Shown here: piece after piece, positions 34,198 to 43,269 of the stretch
Numbering within the stretch: position 1 is the first letter of the stretch
How the letters are laid out: the number at the start of each line of letters is the position of its first letter
Position numbers and translations under genes: made by a program
Source of the DNA: Sanguibacter suarezii NBRC 16159
GTDB taxonomy: Bacteria; Actinomycetota; Actinomycetes; Actinomycetales; Cellulomonadaceae
Length of the DNA: 64,000 nucleotides
Direction of reading: 5' to 3'
Assembly: GCF_001552735.1 (NCBI RefSeq)
Contig: NZ_BCRT01000007.1
Location: forward strand, 1-64,000
Notes under the pieces: generated by a model
What the model was told of the DNA's origin: nothing
Database searches by the model: none
Seen by the model: only the letters and a program-made list of their open reading frames with translations

Positions 34198-34982
34198 TGA
34201 TGGCCGTGGCTGGTACCGAGACGGTGACTCCGCTCAGCATCCTGCTCTGGGTCGCGCTGCCCTACGCGGCGGCGGCGGTGTTCGTCGTCGGGCACGTGTG
34301 GCGGTACCGGTACGACAAGTTCGGCTGGACCACCCGCTCGAGCCAGGTCTACGAGAACCGGCTGCTGCGGCTGGGGTCGCCGATGTTCCACATCGGGATC
34401 CTGCTGGTGCTGATCGGTCACGTGGTGGGGTTGTTCATCCCACGGGACTGGCTGTACTCGATCGGTGTCAGCGAGCACGCCTACCACCTGGGCGCGACGT
34501 GGATCGGGTCCTTCGCCGCGATCTTGACCATCGTGGGTCTCATCATCCTCATCTACCGGCGGCGGACCGTGGGGCCGGTGTTCCTGGCCACCACGCCGAT
34601 GGACAAGGTCATGTACGTCGCGCTTGGAGGGACCATCGCCTTCGGTGCGGCGGCGACCTTCATGCTGCAGGTCTTCGGTTCAGGCTACGAGTACCGCGGG
34701 ACCATCTCGCCCTGGGTGCGCAGCCTGTTCACCCTGCAGCCCAAGCCCGAGCTCATGGCCGACGTCCCGCTGATGTTCCAGATCCACGTCCTGTTCGGGA
34801 CGGCCCTGTTCATGCTGTGGCCCTTCACCCGGCTGGTGCACGTCTTCTCCGCACCGGTCGGCTACCTCGTGCGCCCCTACATCGTCTACCGCTCGCGTGA
34901 CGAGCAGCGGGGCACCCGGACCAAGCGGCGTGGCTGGGAAGAGGTCAAGCCGCCCGACCCGGAGAAGCTGCGCCGGCTGTAA
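34194..34982 (+). CDS. narI: Respiratory nitrate reductase gamma subunit NarI
   Basis: A 262-residue membrane cytochrome b with five predicted membrane helices. It oxidises menaquinol and passes electrons to NarH. Haem-ligand histidines are expected in FHIGILLVLIGHVVGLF, in SEHAYHLGATW and in the C-terminal HVLFGTALFMLWPFTRLVH. It starts with three methionine codons overlapping the narJ stop. It ends the operon; a GNAT gene converges on it 15 bases downstream. Confidence 0.96.
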   Translation: MMMAVAGTETVTPLSILLWVALPYAAAAVFVVGHVWRYRYDKFGWTTRSSQVYENRLLRLGSPMFHIGILLVLIGHVVGLFIPRDWLYSIGVSEHAYHLGATWIGSFAAILTIVGLIILIYRRRTVGPVFLATTPMDKVMYVALGGTIAFGAAATFMLQVFGSGYEYRGTISPWVRSLFTLQPKPELMADVPLMFQIHVLFGTALFMLWPFTRLVHVFSAPVGYLVRPYIVYRSRDEQRGTRTKRRGWEEVKPPDPEKLRRL

Positions 34983-34997
34983 CCCGCCCCTCCGGCC

Positions 34998-36110
34998 TCA
35001 AGCGAGCTTCTTCTGCCACATCCCGACCACCCCGGTGGGCTGGAAGCCGAGCGCGACGTTGATCGCGAGCATGTGCGCGTTCTCCTCCGCGTTCCACGTG
35101 TGGATCCGCCGCACGGCCGGGTGCTGGACCATGAGCTCGCGCAGGTTCACGGTCTTGACGAGCATGCCGAGGCGGTGCCCGCGGTGGGCCTCCAGCACGA
35201 GAGTGTCCTCCTGGAAGGCGAGCTCGCTCTGGCGCGGGGTGACGAAGGCGGTGTAGGCGACCAGCTCCCCGGTGGCCTGGTCCATCGCGGCGGTCACCAG
35301 CATCGAGCGCCCCGTCGAGGTGACGATGTGCTCGCTGTCGCGGACCCGCGCCGCGTCCCACGGGTCCTCGACGACGTCGAGACCGGCGAGCGGGATCGCC
35401 GTGGACATGCGCGTGGCGAGCAGCGCGAACTGCTCGACCAGCTCGTCGGGGCAGCGGTCCACCCAGGTGACCGTGCGGTACCGGTCGCCGGCGGCCTCGA
35501 CCGCGTCGGCGTGCAGGCGGTCCACCAGGGCGGGGTCCTCGAGCGGCAGGTGCAGGACGGAGTACCGCTCGCCCTGCTCCAGGGTGTACCCGTGGCCTAG
35601 CGCGAAGGCCACTGCGGGGTCGGTGCGGCTGAACCGCCCGCTGCCGGTCGGGGGGACGAGGGCGTCGGGGTCGTCCGCAGCGCTCTCGCGGTTGTGCGTG
35701 CTGTCCAGGATGAAGGTCGTGCGTCCCCGCTCGGTGGCCAGCTGCTCGGCCGCGGTCAGCAGCGCCGAGCCGATCCCGACGCGGCGGTGCTCGGCGTCGA
35801 CGGTCACGCTGAAGGAGGCCAGGTGCGTGTTGCCGGTCCGGTCGAGGCTCACGTCCACGATGCCGAGCACGTCGTCAGCCCCCGGGGAGACCGGTGCTGG
35901 GCTCGCCGTGGCGACCAGCGGGAACCGCTCGACGTGCTGCTGGTCTCGCAGCACCGCGAGCAGCATGGCCGGGGGATAGGTGAGGTCGGCGTGCCCCCAG
36001 GTGCGGCGCTCGACGTCGGCTGAGACGCGGGCTGCGCCGAGGACCGCCCAGGCGTCGGGAGAGTCGAGGGTCTCGGGCAGAGGGGCGGGGGTGATGGTCC
36101 AGGGAGTCAC
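34998..36110 (-). CDS. Tandem GNAT N-acetyltransferase
   Basis: A 370-residue protein with two GNAT folds. The first has the acetyl-CoA loop RRVGIGSALLTAAEQLATER near residue 115; the second has AHRGHRLGMLVKTVNLRELM near residue 310. Such two-domain enzymes include mycothiol synthase and many uncharacterised actinobacterial acetyltransferases. The usual mycothiol synthase residues are not evident, so no substrate is named. The GTG start is the best guess; no strong ribosome site is seen and the upstream frame encodes non-native sequence. Confidence 0.8.
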   Translation of the reverse strand: MTPWTITPAPLPETLDSPDAWAVLGAARVSADVERRTWGHADLTYPPAMLLAVLRDQQHVERFPLVATASPAPVSPGADDVLGIVDVSLDRTGNTHLASFSVTVDAEHRRVGIGSALLTAAEQLATERGRTTFILDSTHNRESAADDPDALVPPTGSGRFSRTDPAVAFALGHGYTLEQGERYSVLHLPLEDPALVDRLHADAVEAAGDRYRTVTWVDRCPDELVEQFALLATRMSTAIPLAGLDVVEDPWDAARVRDSEHIVTSTGRSMLVTAAMDQATGELVAYTAFVTPRQSELAFQEDTLVLEAHRGHRLGMLVKTVNLRELMVQHPAVRRIHTWNAEENAHMLAINVALGFQPTGVVGMWQKKLA

Positions 36111-36255
36111 CGGTCCAGCGTGGCAGGCGACGCCCCGCTGAGCAACGGATTTTGTCCCTACCTCCGGGTGTGCGCAGCTGGTCTCACTCAGGAGTATTCT
36201 CTGGATCCTGATACCGGTGGGACGAGCCGACCTGTACGAGGGTGAGAGTTGCGCG

Positions 36256-38049
36256 ATGGATTCCCAGTGGTTCGCCAAGACTGCCGCGAGCAGCGAGATG
36301 GGCACAGCTGTTCTCGCCTTCCCGTGGGAGACGACTCCCCTCGGTCCGATCTCCACCTGGGACGAGTCCCTGCGCCAGGTGGCTCGCACCTGCTTCAGCA
36401 CAGGCTTCCCGGTGATGATCGCCTGGGGCCCCGAGCTGACGATGATCTACAACGACTCCTACCGCGAGATCCTGGGCTCCAAGAAGCGGCTCACCGCCCT
36501 CGGGGAGCCCGTGCGTGAGGTGCTGAGCGAGATCTGGGACGAGATCGGTCCGCAGTTCGACCTCGTCATGAGCACCCGGGTGCCGACGTGGACGACGGAC
36601 GCCCCCCTGACCCTCAACCGCTCGGGATATGAGGAGGAGGCGTTCTTCACCTACTCCTACAGCCCGCTGGTCGACGACGCGGGTCGGGTGGCGGGAGTCC
36701 TCGACATCGCGACCGAGACGACCGACCGGGTCATGTCGAACCGCCGGCTCACTGCGATCGCCCGGCTGCACCTCGTGCTGCAGGAGCACCAGGGTGGGCC
36801 GTCGTCGTTCATGGCTCTCGCCGTCGAGACGCTGAGCGGCTCCGCGGACATCGGGCGGTGCGCCATCTACCTCCCGGCGTCCTCAGGGCTCGCGCTCGTG
36901 GCCTCGAGCGCCCCGGACCTGCCTGACGAGCTCGACACCACCGTCGTCGAGCAGGTGTGCCGCACGGGTGAGGCCGTGGTCGACGGGCGGCTGTTCTTCG
37001 CCCCGCTCGTCTCCAACGACGCCAGCGCGACCGTCGGGGTGCTCGTCGTGGAGGCGCCCTCGCACCGCCTCTCCGACGACGACCACCGGGCCTTCATGAC
37101 CCTCATCGCGGCGTCCGTGGGGGCAGCCCTGCGGTCCGCGGAGAGCCAGCAGGCTCAGCTCGACTATGTCCGGGCCCACGCAGAGCTCGCCGAGATGCGC
37201 GAAGGACGCGTGCGCGAGGCGTCGATCACCCTGCAGCAGTCCTTGCTCACGCCACCGCCTGAGCCGGACCACCTCCAGATCGCCGTGCGCTATCAGCCGG
37301 CAGGCGACGACCTGGAGATCGGTGGCGACTGGTACGACTCCTTCCTCACCCGCGACGGGGCGACGACCATCGTCGTCGGCGACGTCACCGGTCACGACCA
37401 CACCGCGGCCGCGATGATGGGCCAACTGCGCGGCCTCATCCGGACCACCGCGTACATCACCGGCGAGACGCCCGCCGCCGTCCTGGCCGAGGCCGACGAC
37501 GCGATCGTCGGGCTCGGCCTGGGTGAGGGCGCGACCGCGACGGTGATCGTCGCTCGCATCGAGCAGCTCCCTGCCGACCGGCACACCGGAACCCGCACCG
37601 TGCGCTGGTCCAACGCCGGCCACCCCTACCCGGTGGTCATCCGCGCCGACGGTGAGGTCGAGGTGCTCAACCGGGGCAACGACCTGCTGCTCGGTGTGAA
37701 CCCCACGGCCACTCGCCGCGACCACACGGTCGAGCTGGAGGACAACGACACGCTCTTCCTCTACACCGACGGGCTCATCGAACGTCGAGGCATGACGATC
37801 GCCGACAGCCTGACGCTGCTCACCCAGACGCTGCGCGGCTGCCACGAGCTCACCCTCGACGAGCTGAGCGACCACGTCCTGAGCGTCCTGGCGCCGGGCG
37901 CGGAGGCCGACGACGTCGCGCTGGTGCTGCTGCGCACCTTCCCCGAGGACCGGCCCCGCCCGCCCGAGGCAGGCCCTGAGGACCTCACCCCGGGGATCGA
38001 CCCGCCCGAGATCGCTCCCGACATCACGCCGGAGCCCGAGTCCGCCTGA
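36256..38049 (+). CDS. PAS-GAF-SpoIIE (PP2C-type) phosphatase
   Basis: A 597-residue cytoplasmic sensor phosphatase. Residues 25-155 form a PAS-like domain (MIAWGPELTMIYNDSYREIL), residues 165-310 a GAF domain, and residues 345-580 a SpoIIE/PP2C domain with DDLEIGGDWYDSF, VGDVTGHDHTAAAMMGQLR, SNAGHPYP and FLYTDGLIERRG. Proteins of this kind (RsbU-like) dephosphorylate anti-anti-sigma factors in response to a signal. The tail of 35 residues is Pro/Glu-rich. GAGAG precedes the ATG by about 7 bases. No anti-sigma or STAS gene is adjacent. Confidence 0.9.
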   Translation: MDSQWFAKTAASSEMGTAVLAFPWETTPLGPISTWDESLRQVARTCFSTGFPVMIAWGPELTMIYNDSYREILGSKKRLTALGEPVREVLSEIWDEIGPQFDLVMSTRVPTWTTDAPLTLNRSGYEEEAFFTYSYSPLVDDAGRVAGVLDIATETTDRVMSNRRLTAIARLHLVLQEHQGGPSSFMALAVETLSGSADIGRCAIYLPASSGLALVASSAPDLPDELDTTVVEQVCRTGEAVVDGRLFFAPLVSNDASATVGVLVVEAPSHRLSDDDHRAFMTLIAASVGAALRSAESQQAQLDYVRAHAELAEMREGRVREASITLQQSLLTPPPEPDHLQIAVRYQPAGDDLEIGGDWYDSFLTRDGATTIVVGDVTGHDHTAAAMMGQLRGLIRTTAYITGETPAAVLAEADDAIVGLGLGEGATATVIVARIEQLPADRHTGTRTVRWSNAGHPYPVVIRADGEVEVLNRGNDLLLGVNPTATRRDHTVELEDNDTLFLYTDGLIERRGMTIADSLTLLTQTLRGCHELTLDELSDHVLSVLAPGAEADDVALVLLRTFPEDRPRPPEAGPEDLTPGIDPPEIAPDITPEPESA

Positions 38050-38084
38050 CCCAGCACGCACCCGTCCGCGCCCAGGAGGTCCCC

Positions 38085-38963
38085 ATGCCCGTCCCCACCA
38101 TGCCTGTCGTCGCTGTCACCGGGGGGAGCGGCAAGCTCGGCCGCGCCGTCGTCCGCGACCTGCTCGAGCACGGGTACGAGGTGGTGATCCTCGACCGGGT
38201 CGCGCCGTCCGAGCACCTCGAGCGGTTCACCCGCGTGGACCTGACCGACTACGGCCAGGTCCTCGGTGCGCTCAGCGGGATCGACGACCGCACCGCGGGG
38301 CCGGTCGACGCCGTCGTGCATCTCGGTGCCATCCCGGCGCCGGGGATGGCACCGAACGCGGCGACGTTCACGAACAACATCACGAGCACGTACAACGTCT
38401 TCGAGGCCGCGCGCACCGCCGGCATCACGACGGTCGTGTGGGCCTCCAGCGAGACCGTGCTCGGGCTGCCCTTCCAGACGCCGCCGCCCTACGTCCCCGT
38501 CGACGAGGAGTACCACCCGCGCCCGGAGTCCTCCTACTCCCTCGCCAAGACGCTCGAGGAGGAGATGGCGCGCCAGTTTGCCCGGTGGAACCCGCAGCTC
38601 AAGGCCATCGGCCTGCGGTTCTCCAATGTCATGGAGCCCGGCGACTACGCCGCCTTCGCGGCCTACGACGCCGACCCTGCCGCGCGGCGGTGGAACCTGT
38701 GGGGCTACATCGACGCGCGCGACGGCGCCCAGGCCGTGCGCCGGGCCCTGCAGGTCGAGCTCACCGGCGTCGAGGTGTTCATCATCGCCAACGCGGACAC
38801 CGTCATGACGACGCCGAACGCCGAGCTCCTCGCCGACCAGTTCCCCGGTGTGCCCCTCACCCGGGAGGTGGGCGCGCACGAGACGCTGCTCAGCATCGAC
38901 AAGGCGCGCCGCGTGCTCGGCTTCGAGCCGCAGCACAGCTGGCGTCAGCCCCTCCAGGCGTAG
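38085..38963 (+). CDS. NAD-dependent epimerase/dehydratase (extended SDR)
   Basis: A 292-residue extended short-chain dehydrogenase. The Rossmann loop is VTGGSGKLGRAV at residue 7; VHLGAIPAPG and the catalytic SYSLAKTLEEE (Tyr-x3-Lys) follow near residues 80 and 150. It probably oxidises or epimerises a nucleotide sugar or uronate. AGGAGG precedes the ATG. The neighbouring beta-glucosidase converges on it, and no sugar operon is formed. Confidence 0.88.
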   Translation: MPVPTMPVVAVTGGSGKLGRAVVRDLLEHGYEVVILDRVAPSEHLERFTRVDLTDYGQVLGALSGIDDRTAGPVDAVVHLGAIPAPGMAPNAATFTNNITSTYNVFEAARTAGITTVVWASSETVLGLPFQTPPPYVPVDEEYHPRPESSYSLAKTLEEEMARQFARWNPQLKAIGLRFSNVMEPGDYAAFAAYDADPAARRWNLWGYIDARDGAQAVRRALQVELTGVEVFIIANADTVMTTPNAELLADQFPGVPLTREVGAHETLLSIDKARRVLGFEPQHSWRQPLQA

Positions 38964-38989
38964 GGCGCGACGCGTCGAGTCGAACGACG

Positions 38990-39044
38990 CGACGACCGGC
39001 CCCCTCGAAGGCCCAGGCTGGGCTATCGAAGGAGCCGGTCGTCG
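38990..39044. terminator. Bidirectional hairpin between convergent genes
   Basis: Outer arms CGACGACCGGC and GCCGGTCGTCG (11 bp) enclose an inner stem GCCCA/TGGGC. It lies between the epimerase stop and the facing beta-glucosidase stop. It has no T-tract, which is usual in very GC-rich genomes. Confidence 0.6.
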
Positions 39045-39071
39045 ACGGCAGAGCGGGGTCGAGCGCGGTGG

Positions 39072-41357
39072 TCAGGCCTTGACGACGAAGGCGGCGTCGA
39101 GCAGGACCTCGTTGCGCGAGGACGGCCCCACCCGGAGCTGGAACTCGCCGGGCTCGACCACCCGGCGCCCCTCGGCGTCGACCAGCGTGCAGTCGGTCAC
39201 CGGCAGGGAGAGGTCGACCGTGACGGTCTCGCCGGGAGCCACGTCGACCTGGCGGTAGGTCTTGAGCTCCTTCTCCGCCCAGGTGACCGACGTGACGGTG
39301 TCGCGCAGGTAGACCTGGACCGTCTCGCGGGCCGGTCGGGTGCCGCTGTTGTGCAGCGTGACCTGGGCGCGGACCTCGTCCGCCAGGCCCACGGTCGGGG
39401 TCAGGACGGTGAGGTCGGAGTACTCGATCGTGGTGTAGCTCAGGCCCTCGCCGAAGGCGAAGGGCGCGCGCTGGGTGAGGTCGGCGTACCGCGTGCCGTG
39501 CTGGCCCGGCAGCTGGTTGTAGTAGACGGGCAGCTGGCCGGCGTGCTCGGCGAAGGAGATCGGCAGGCGTCCGGACGGCTCGATGAGCCCGAGCGCGAGC
39601 TCGGCGATCGCGCGGCCGCCGGCCATGCCGGGGTTGGCTGCCCAGACGATCGCTGCGGCCTCGCGTGCAGACTTCGGCAGCACGAGCGGCTTGGACGCGA
39701 TGACGACGACGATCATCGGGGTGCCGGTCTCGGCGAGGGCGTCGAGCAGCGCGACCTGGGCGCCGAAGAGCTCCAGGGTTGCGGTCGAGAGGGTCTCGCC
39801 GTTGAGCTCGATCTGGTCACCGACGACGGCGACGACGTAGTCGGCGGCCTTCGCCTGGGCCACGGCCTCGGCGATCATCGCGGCGTCGGGCTCGGCCGGG
39901 TAGGCGTAGAGCGGGCGCGGCTGGCCGTCGGGCATGAACTCGCCGTCCGGGTCGATGCCCGTGGTGAGGATGTCCGCACCGCGGGCGTGGGTGATGGTCC
40001 AGTCCGACGGGGACTGCTCACGGAAGCCGTCCAGGACGGTCCGGGTCATCTCCCGCGGGTGGCCCTCCATGAGCCAGTCCGCCTGGCCGGAGGCACCGGC
40101 CCAGTCACCGAGCTGGGAGTGCTGGTCGTCCGCGTTGGGGCCGACGACGGCGACGGTGCGCGGCGTCGCCGAGCTCGTCGCGCGGCCGTCCGGTCCGGCC
40201 GTGAGGCCGCCGGCGAGGGGCAGCGTGCCGTCGTTGGTCAGCAGGACCAGGGAGCGGCGAGCGACCTCGAGGTTGAGGTCGAGGTGCTCGGCGCAGCCGA
40301 TGACCGTGCGCTGGAGCTCGGGGTCGGGGCGGCGCGGGTTCTCGAAGAGGCCGAGGTCGAACTTCAGGGTGAGGATGCGTGCCACGGCGTCGTCGATGAG
40401 CTTCTCATCGAGCATGCCGCGGGCGACCGCGTCCTGCGCGCCCTCGAAGAAGCGGGGCGTGACCATCACGACGTCGTTGCCGGCGCGGACCGCGGCGGCT
40501 GCGGCGTGGGTGTAGTCGGGCTGGATGTGCTGCTCCCAGACCATGCGGCCCACGTTGTCCCAGTCGGTGATGAGGGTGCCGGTGTAGCCCCACTCCCCGC
40601 GCAGGACGTCGTTGAGCAGCCAGTTGTTGATGGTGATCGGCACGCCGTCCATGGACTGGTAGCCGAGCATGAAGGTGCGGCAGCCCTCGCGGGCCACACG
40701 CTCGAAGGGCGGCAGGAACCAGGAGCGGAGCTTGCGCCGGGAGATGTCCGCCTCGCTCGCATCACGCCCGCCCTGGGTCTCGGAGTACCCGGCGAAGTGC
40801 TTGGCCGTGGCCAGGATCGCGGTCGGGTCGTCGAGGCCGTCACCCTGGTAGCCGCGGACCATGGCCGAGGCCATCTCGCCGATGAGGAAGGGGTCCTCGC
40901 CGAAGGTCTCCGACACGCGGCCCCAGCGCAGGTCGCGGGCGATGCACAGGACGGGGGAGAAGGTCCAGTGGATGCCGGTCGCGGCTACCTCGACCGCGGT
41001 GGCGCGGGCGGTCTTCTCCACCAGCGGCGCGTCCCAGGTCGCGGCCATGCCGAGCTGGGTGGGGTAGATCGTGGCGCCCTTCCAGAAGGAGTGGCCATGG
41101 ATGCAGTCCTCGGCGATGAGCAGCGGGATCTGCAGGCGCGTGGTCGCGGTGAGGGCGTGAGCCTCCAGGACGCGCTCAGGGGAGGTGTGCAGGATCGATC
41201 CGGCGTGCATGTCGGTGACGAGAGGGCCGACGCCCTCCTTGGCGTTGAGCTGGAGCATCTGCCCGACCTTCTCGGGCAGGGTCATCCGGGCGACCAGGTC
41301 GGCGACCCGCTCGGCAGTGGGCAGGCTTGCGTCGCGGTATGCGGGGAGGGAGCTCAT
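39072..41357 (-). CDS. Glycoside hydrolase family 3 beta-glucosidase
   Basis: A 761-residue GH3 enzyme without a signal peptide, so probably cytoplasmic, acting on imported beta-glucosides such as cellobiose or on related sugars. The N-terminal barrel has KHFAGY (residues 186-191) and the nucleophile aspartate 265 in LITDWDNVG. The central alpha/beta domain begins near residue 330 and a fibronectin-III-like domain occupies residues 650-750 (VTLHNSGTRPARETVQVYLR). GAAAGG lies 7 bases before the ATG. The TetR gene just upstream on the same strand is a plausible regulator. Confidence 0.92.
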   Translation of the reverse strand: MSSLPAYRDASLPTAERVADLVARMTLPEKVGQMLQLNAKEGVGPLVTDMHAGSILHTSPERVLEAHALTATTRLQIPLLIAEDCIHGHSFWKGATIYPTQLGMAATWDAPLVEKTARATAVEVAATGIHWTFSPVLCIARDLRWGRVSETFGEDPFLIGEMASAMVRGYQGDGLDDPTAILATAKHFAGYSETQGGRDASEADISRRKLRSWFLPPFERVAREGCRTFMLGYQSMDGVPITINNWLLNDVLRGEWGYTGTLITDWDNVGRMVWEQHIQPDYTHAAAAAVRAGNDVVMVTPRFFEGAQDAVARGMLDEKLIDDAVARILTLKFDLGLFENPRRPDPELQRTVIGCAEHLDLNLEVARRSLVLLTNDGTLPLAGGLTAGPDGRATSSATPRTVAVVGPNADDQHSQLGDWAGASGQADWLMEGHPREMTRTVLDGFREQSPSDWTITHARGADILTTGIDPDGEFMPDGQPRPLYAYPAEPDAAMIAEAVAQAKAADYVVAVVGDQIELNGETLSTATLELFGAQVALLDALAETGTPMIVVVIASKPLVLPKSAREAAAIVWAANPGMAGGRAIAELALGLIEPSGRLPISFAEHAGQLPVYYNQLPGQHGTRYADLTQRAPFAFGEGLSYTTIEYSDLTVLTPTVGLADEVRAQVTLHNSGTRPARETVQVYLRDTVTSVTWAEKELKTYRQVDVAPGETVTVDLSLPVTDCTLVDAEGRRVVEPGEFQLRVGPSSRNEVLLDAAFVVKA

Positions 41358-41430
41358 CGAGCGGCCTTTCGAGACTGGTGGGCGCGGATCGGATCGATTC
41401 GACCGCAGCGTGCGGCAGTGCACGTGCGAG

Positions 41431-41451
41431 AAACCTTACACCGCTAGGTTT
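41431..41451. promoter_or_regulatory. Candidate operator upstream of the beta-glucosidase
   Basis: AAACCT and AGGTTT form a perfect 6-bp inverted repeat with a 9-base centre, in an AT-richer patch 74 bases upstream of the GH3 start and abutting the stop codon of the TetR gene. It may be a TetR or LacI-family site, or part of a weak terminator. Confidence 0.4.
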
Positions 41452-42060
41452 TCAGATGGAAGCGTTCCCACGGTCGACTTCTCCGGACGGGCGGGACAGC
41501 CCGAGGACGTCGTAGACCAGGGTGGCGAGGGGACCGTCCAGCGTCGCCTCGTCGTCGACCATCCACTGCAGCTGGGCGCCGTCGGCCGCGGCGATGATGA
41601 GGCGGGCGAGGGCATCAGGATCGAGGTGGGCCGGGATCTGGCCTGCCTCCTGCAGGTCGCGCATCGCCCCCTGGATCCGCAGCCGCATGGAGGTGTACCG
41701 GCGGGCGAGCTGCTCGTGCGCCGGGTGGTCGTGGTCGCGGGCCGCGGCCACGAGCGAGACGAAGAGCTCGACCAGCCCGGGCTGGTCGGTGTTGGCGCGG
41801 ATCCCGTCGACGAGGGCGTGCGGCTCCACACGCGAGGTGCCGGCTGGACGCGGGATCGTGTCGCGACGGGCGATGACCTGGGCGAGCAGGTCCTCGCGCG
41901 AGTCGAAGTAGTGCAGCACGCCGGCGACGCTGAGCCCGCAACGGGCTGCGACCGTGCGCAGGCTGGTGCCGCGGTAGCCCTCGTCGGCGAACACCTCGAG
42001 GGCGGTGTCGAGGATCTGCTCGCGCTTGAGCACGCCCTTGGGGTACCTGCCGGTGGCCAT
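41452..42060 (-). CDS. TetR-family transcriptional regulator
   Basis: A 202-residue repressor-type protein. Residues 14-60 form the TetR helix-turn-helix (KREQILDTALEVFADEGYRG, SLRTVAARCGLSVAGVLHYF). The C-terminal ligand-binding region includes MVDDEATLDGPLATLVYDVL, similar to TetR proteins that control sugar or drug genes. It precedes the GH3 gene on the same strand, with 94 bases between, and lies 9 bases after the glyoxalase-like gene's end. Self-regulation and control of the GH3 gene are inferred. Confidence 0.9.
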   Translation of the reverse strand: MATGRYPKGVLKREQILDTALEVFADEGYRGTSLRTVAARCGLSVAGVLHYFDSREDLLAQVIARRDTIPRPAGTSRVEPHALVDGIRANTDQPGLVELFVSLVAAARDHDHPAHEQLARRYTSMRLRIQGAMRDLQEAGQIPAHLDPDALARLIIAAADGAQLQWMVDDEATLDGPLATLVYDVLGLSRPSGEVDRGNASI

Positions 42061-42069
42061 CGCCCGATC

Positions 42070-42480
42070 CTAGACGTGCTCCGGCTGCTGCTCGAGGTTC
42101 GCGAAGAGGTCAACCGTGGTCCCGTCCGGGTCCAGCACCGTCGCGTAGCGCTGCCCCCAGAAGGCGTCCCACGGCGCGCGGTGCCCCTCGAAGCCCGCAT
42201 CCACCAGCGACGCGTACGTCGCGTCGACCTCGGCGGGGGAGTCGCACAGGAAGGCCGGTGCCATCCGGTGACCGCCGCTCGGCGGCGTCCAGCCGGGCTC
42301 GAAGGACAGCACGACGTCAGTCGTGTCCCAGGCCAGGCGCAGCCCACCGGGCAGCACGTGCTCCACGTGCGCCTCGGCGTCGGCCGCCGCGGGGATGTCC
42401 AGGCCGAGGCGTCGGTAGAAGTCCAGCGTGCGCGCCATGTCGGTGACGACGAAGCCGATGAGGTCGAGGCGTGGGGTCAT
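42070..42480 (-). CDS. VOC-superfamily (glyoxalase-like) protein
   Basis: A 136-residue single-chain vicinal-oxygen-chelate protein with two beta-alpha-beta modules (LDLIGFVVTDMARTLDFYRR and the terminal YATVLDPDGTTVDLFANL). Family members are glyoxalases, antibiotic-binding proteins or dioxygenases; the metal ligands are not complete enough to choose. The ATG is taken because the upstream frame encodes Arg/Ser-rich non-native sequence. Confidence 0.8.
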   Translation of the reverse strand: MTPRLDLIGFVVTDMARTLDFYRRLGLDIPAAADAEAHVEHVLPGGLRLAWDTTDVVLSFEPGWTPPSGGHRMAPAFLCDSPAEVDATYASLVDAGFEGHRAPWDAFWGQRYATVLDPDGTTVDLFANLEQQPEHV

Positions 42481-42565
42481 GTGATCACGGTAGCGCTGCG
42501 TGACTCGACGTGACTCGCCGCCGCCTCGGGCATCCCTGGCGGTCGCCACGGGCTCCTCGCACGTG

Positions 42566-42580
42566 AGGGAGAATCTCCCT
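42566..42580 (+). promoter_or_regulatory. Palindrome covering a ribosome binding site
   Basis: AGGGAGA-A-TCTCCCT abuts the ATG at 42581. As RNA it can fold as AGGGA-GAATC-TCCCT, burying the GAGGGAG ribosome site. It could be a translational control hairpin or a DNA operator. Confidence 0.5.
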
Positions 42581-43093
42581 ATGGGTTGGAACACGTCTGC
42601 ACTCTTCGTCCGCGACCGCACTCCCGAGAGCCTCCTCTCCCTGCTGGGAGACGCCCCGATCGAGGCGGTCGGCGAGGTGAGCGCGGAGGAAGCCACCTCA
42701 AGCTTCCCCGCGGACCGCGTCTACGTGCAGTCCGACGGCTCCTGGGCGCAGCTGTGGGACCCGGCTGCGCGCGTCGTCCTCGACCCCGAGGCGCTCATGA
42801 CGATCGAGGCGACCGAGGTGCTGCTGGGCACGGTCGCGCTCGTCGTGCTGGTGTTCTCCACCTCGGACACCTACGGCTTCTGGTACTACGAGGACGGTGC
42901 GCTGACCCGGTGCGGCGTGTTCTCCGAGGGTGAGCGCGTGGAAGAGGTCGGCGAACCGCTGCCCGCAGAGACGGCGGTGGCCGTGGGGCCGGACGGGGTG
43001 GACGAGGACTACATCTTCTCGGTGGCTCACGCCCTCACCGGGCAGACCCTCGACCTGGACGCCCCCTTCGCGGCCTACACCGTCGAGGACTAG
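42581..43093 (+). CDS. Hypothetical acidic protein
   Basis: A 170-residue, strongly acidic soluble protein that I do not recognise. It starts GWNTSALFVRDRTPESLLSL, contains several aromatic-rich strands (TSDTYGFWYYEDGALTRCGV) and ends in FAAYTVED. There is no signal peptide, membrane segment or known motif. The fold looks alpha/beta. It stands alone between the divergent glyoxalase-like gene and the CNNM pair. A palindrome covers its ribosome site. Confidence 0.7.
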   Translation: MGWNTSALFVRDRTPESLLSLLGDAPIEAVGEVSAEEATSSFPADRVYVQSDGSWAQLWDPAARVVLDPEALMTIEATEVLLGTVALVVLVFSTSDTYGFWYYEDGALTRCGVFSEGERVEEVGEPLPAETAVAVGPDGVDEDYIFSVAHALTGQTLDLDAPFAAYTVED

Positions 43094-43269
43094 CCCCGGC
43101 GTTGCCCCTTTCGCCTCCACACGATCCCCCGACGGTGTGCACAGACGCCATGGGCGGGCATCCATTACACTTTTCTCACCATGGATGACCCTCCCTCGCA
43201 TAGACCATTGCCCCTTCGTGACGAATTGACCGGCTATCGCCCGCGTCAGGACTCGCCAGGGGGCATCCG

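Noticed and set aside
39351-41447. 698-codon frame opposite the GH3 beta-glucosidase
   Set aside because: The composition is low-complexity and there are no motifs; the minus-strand GH3 reading is unambiguous.
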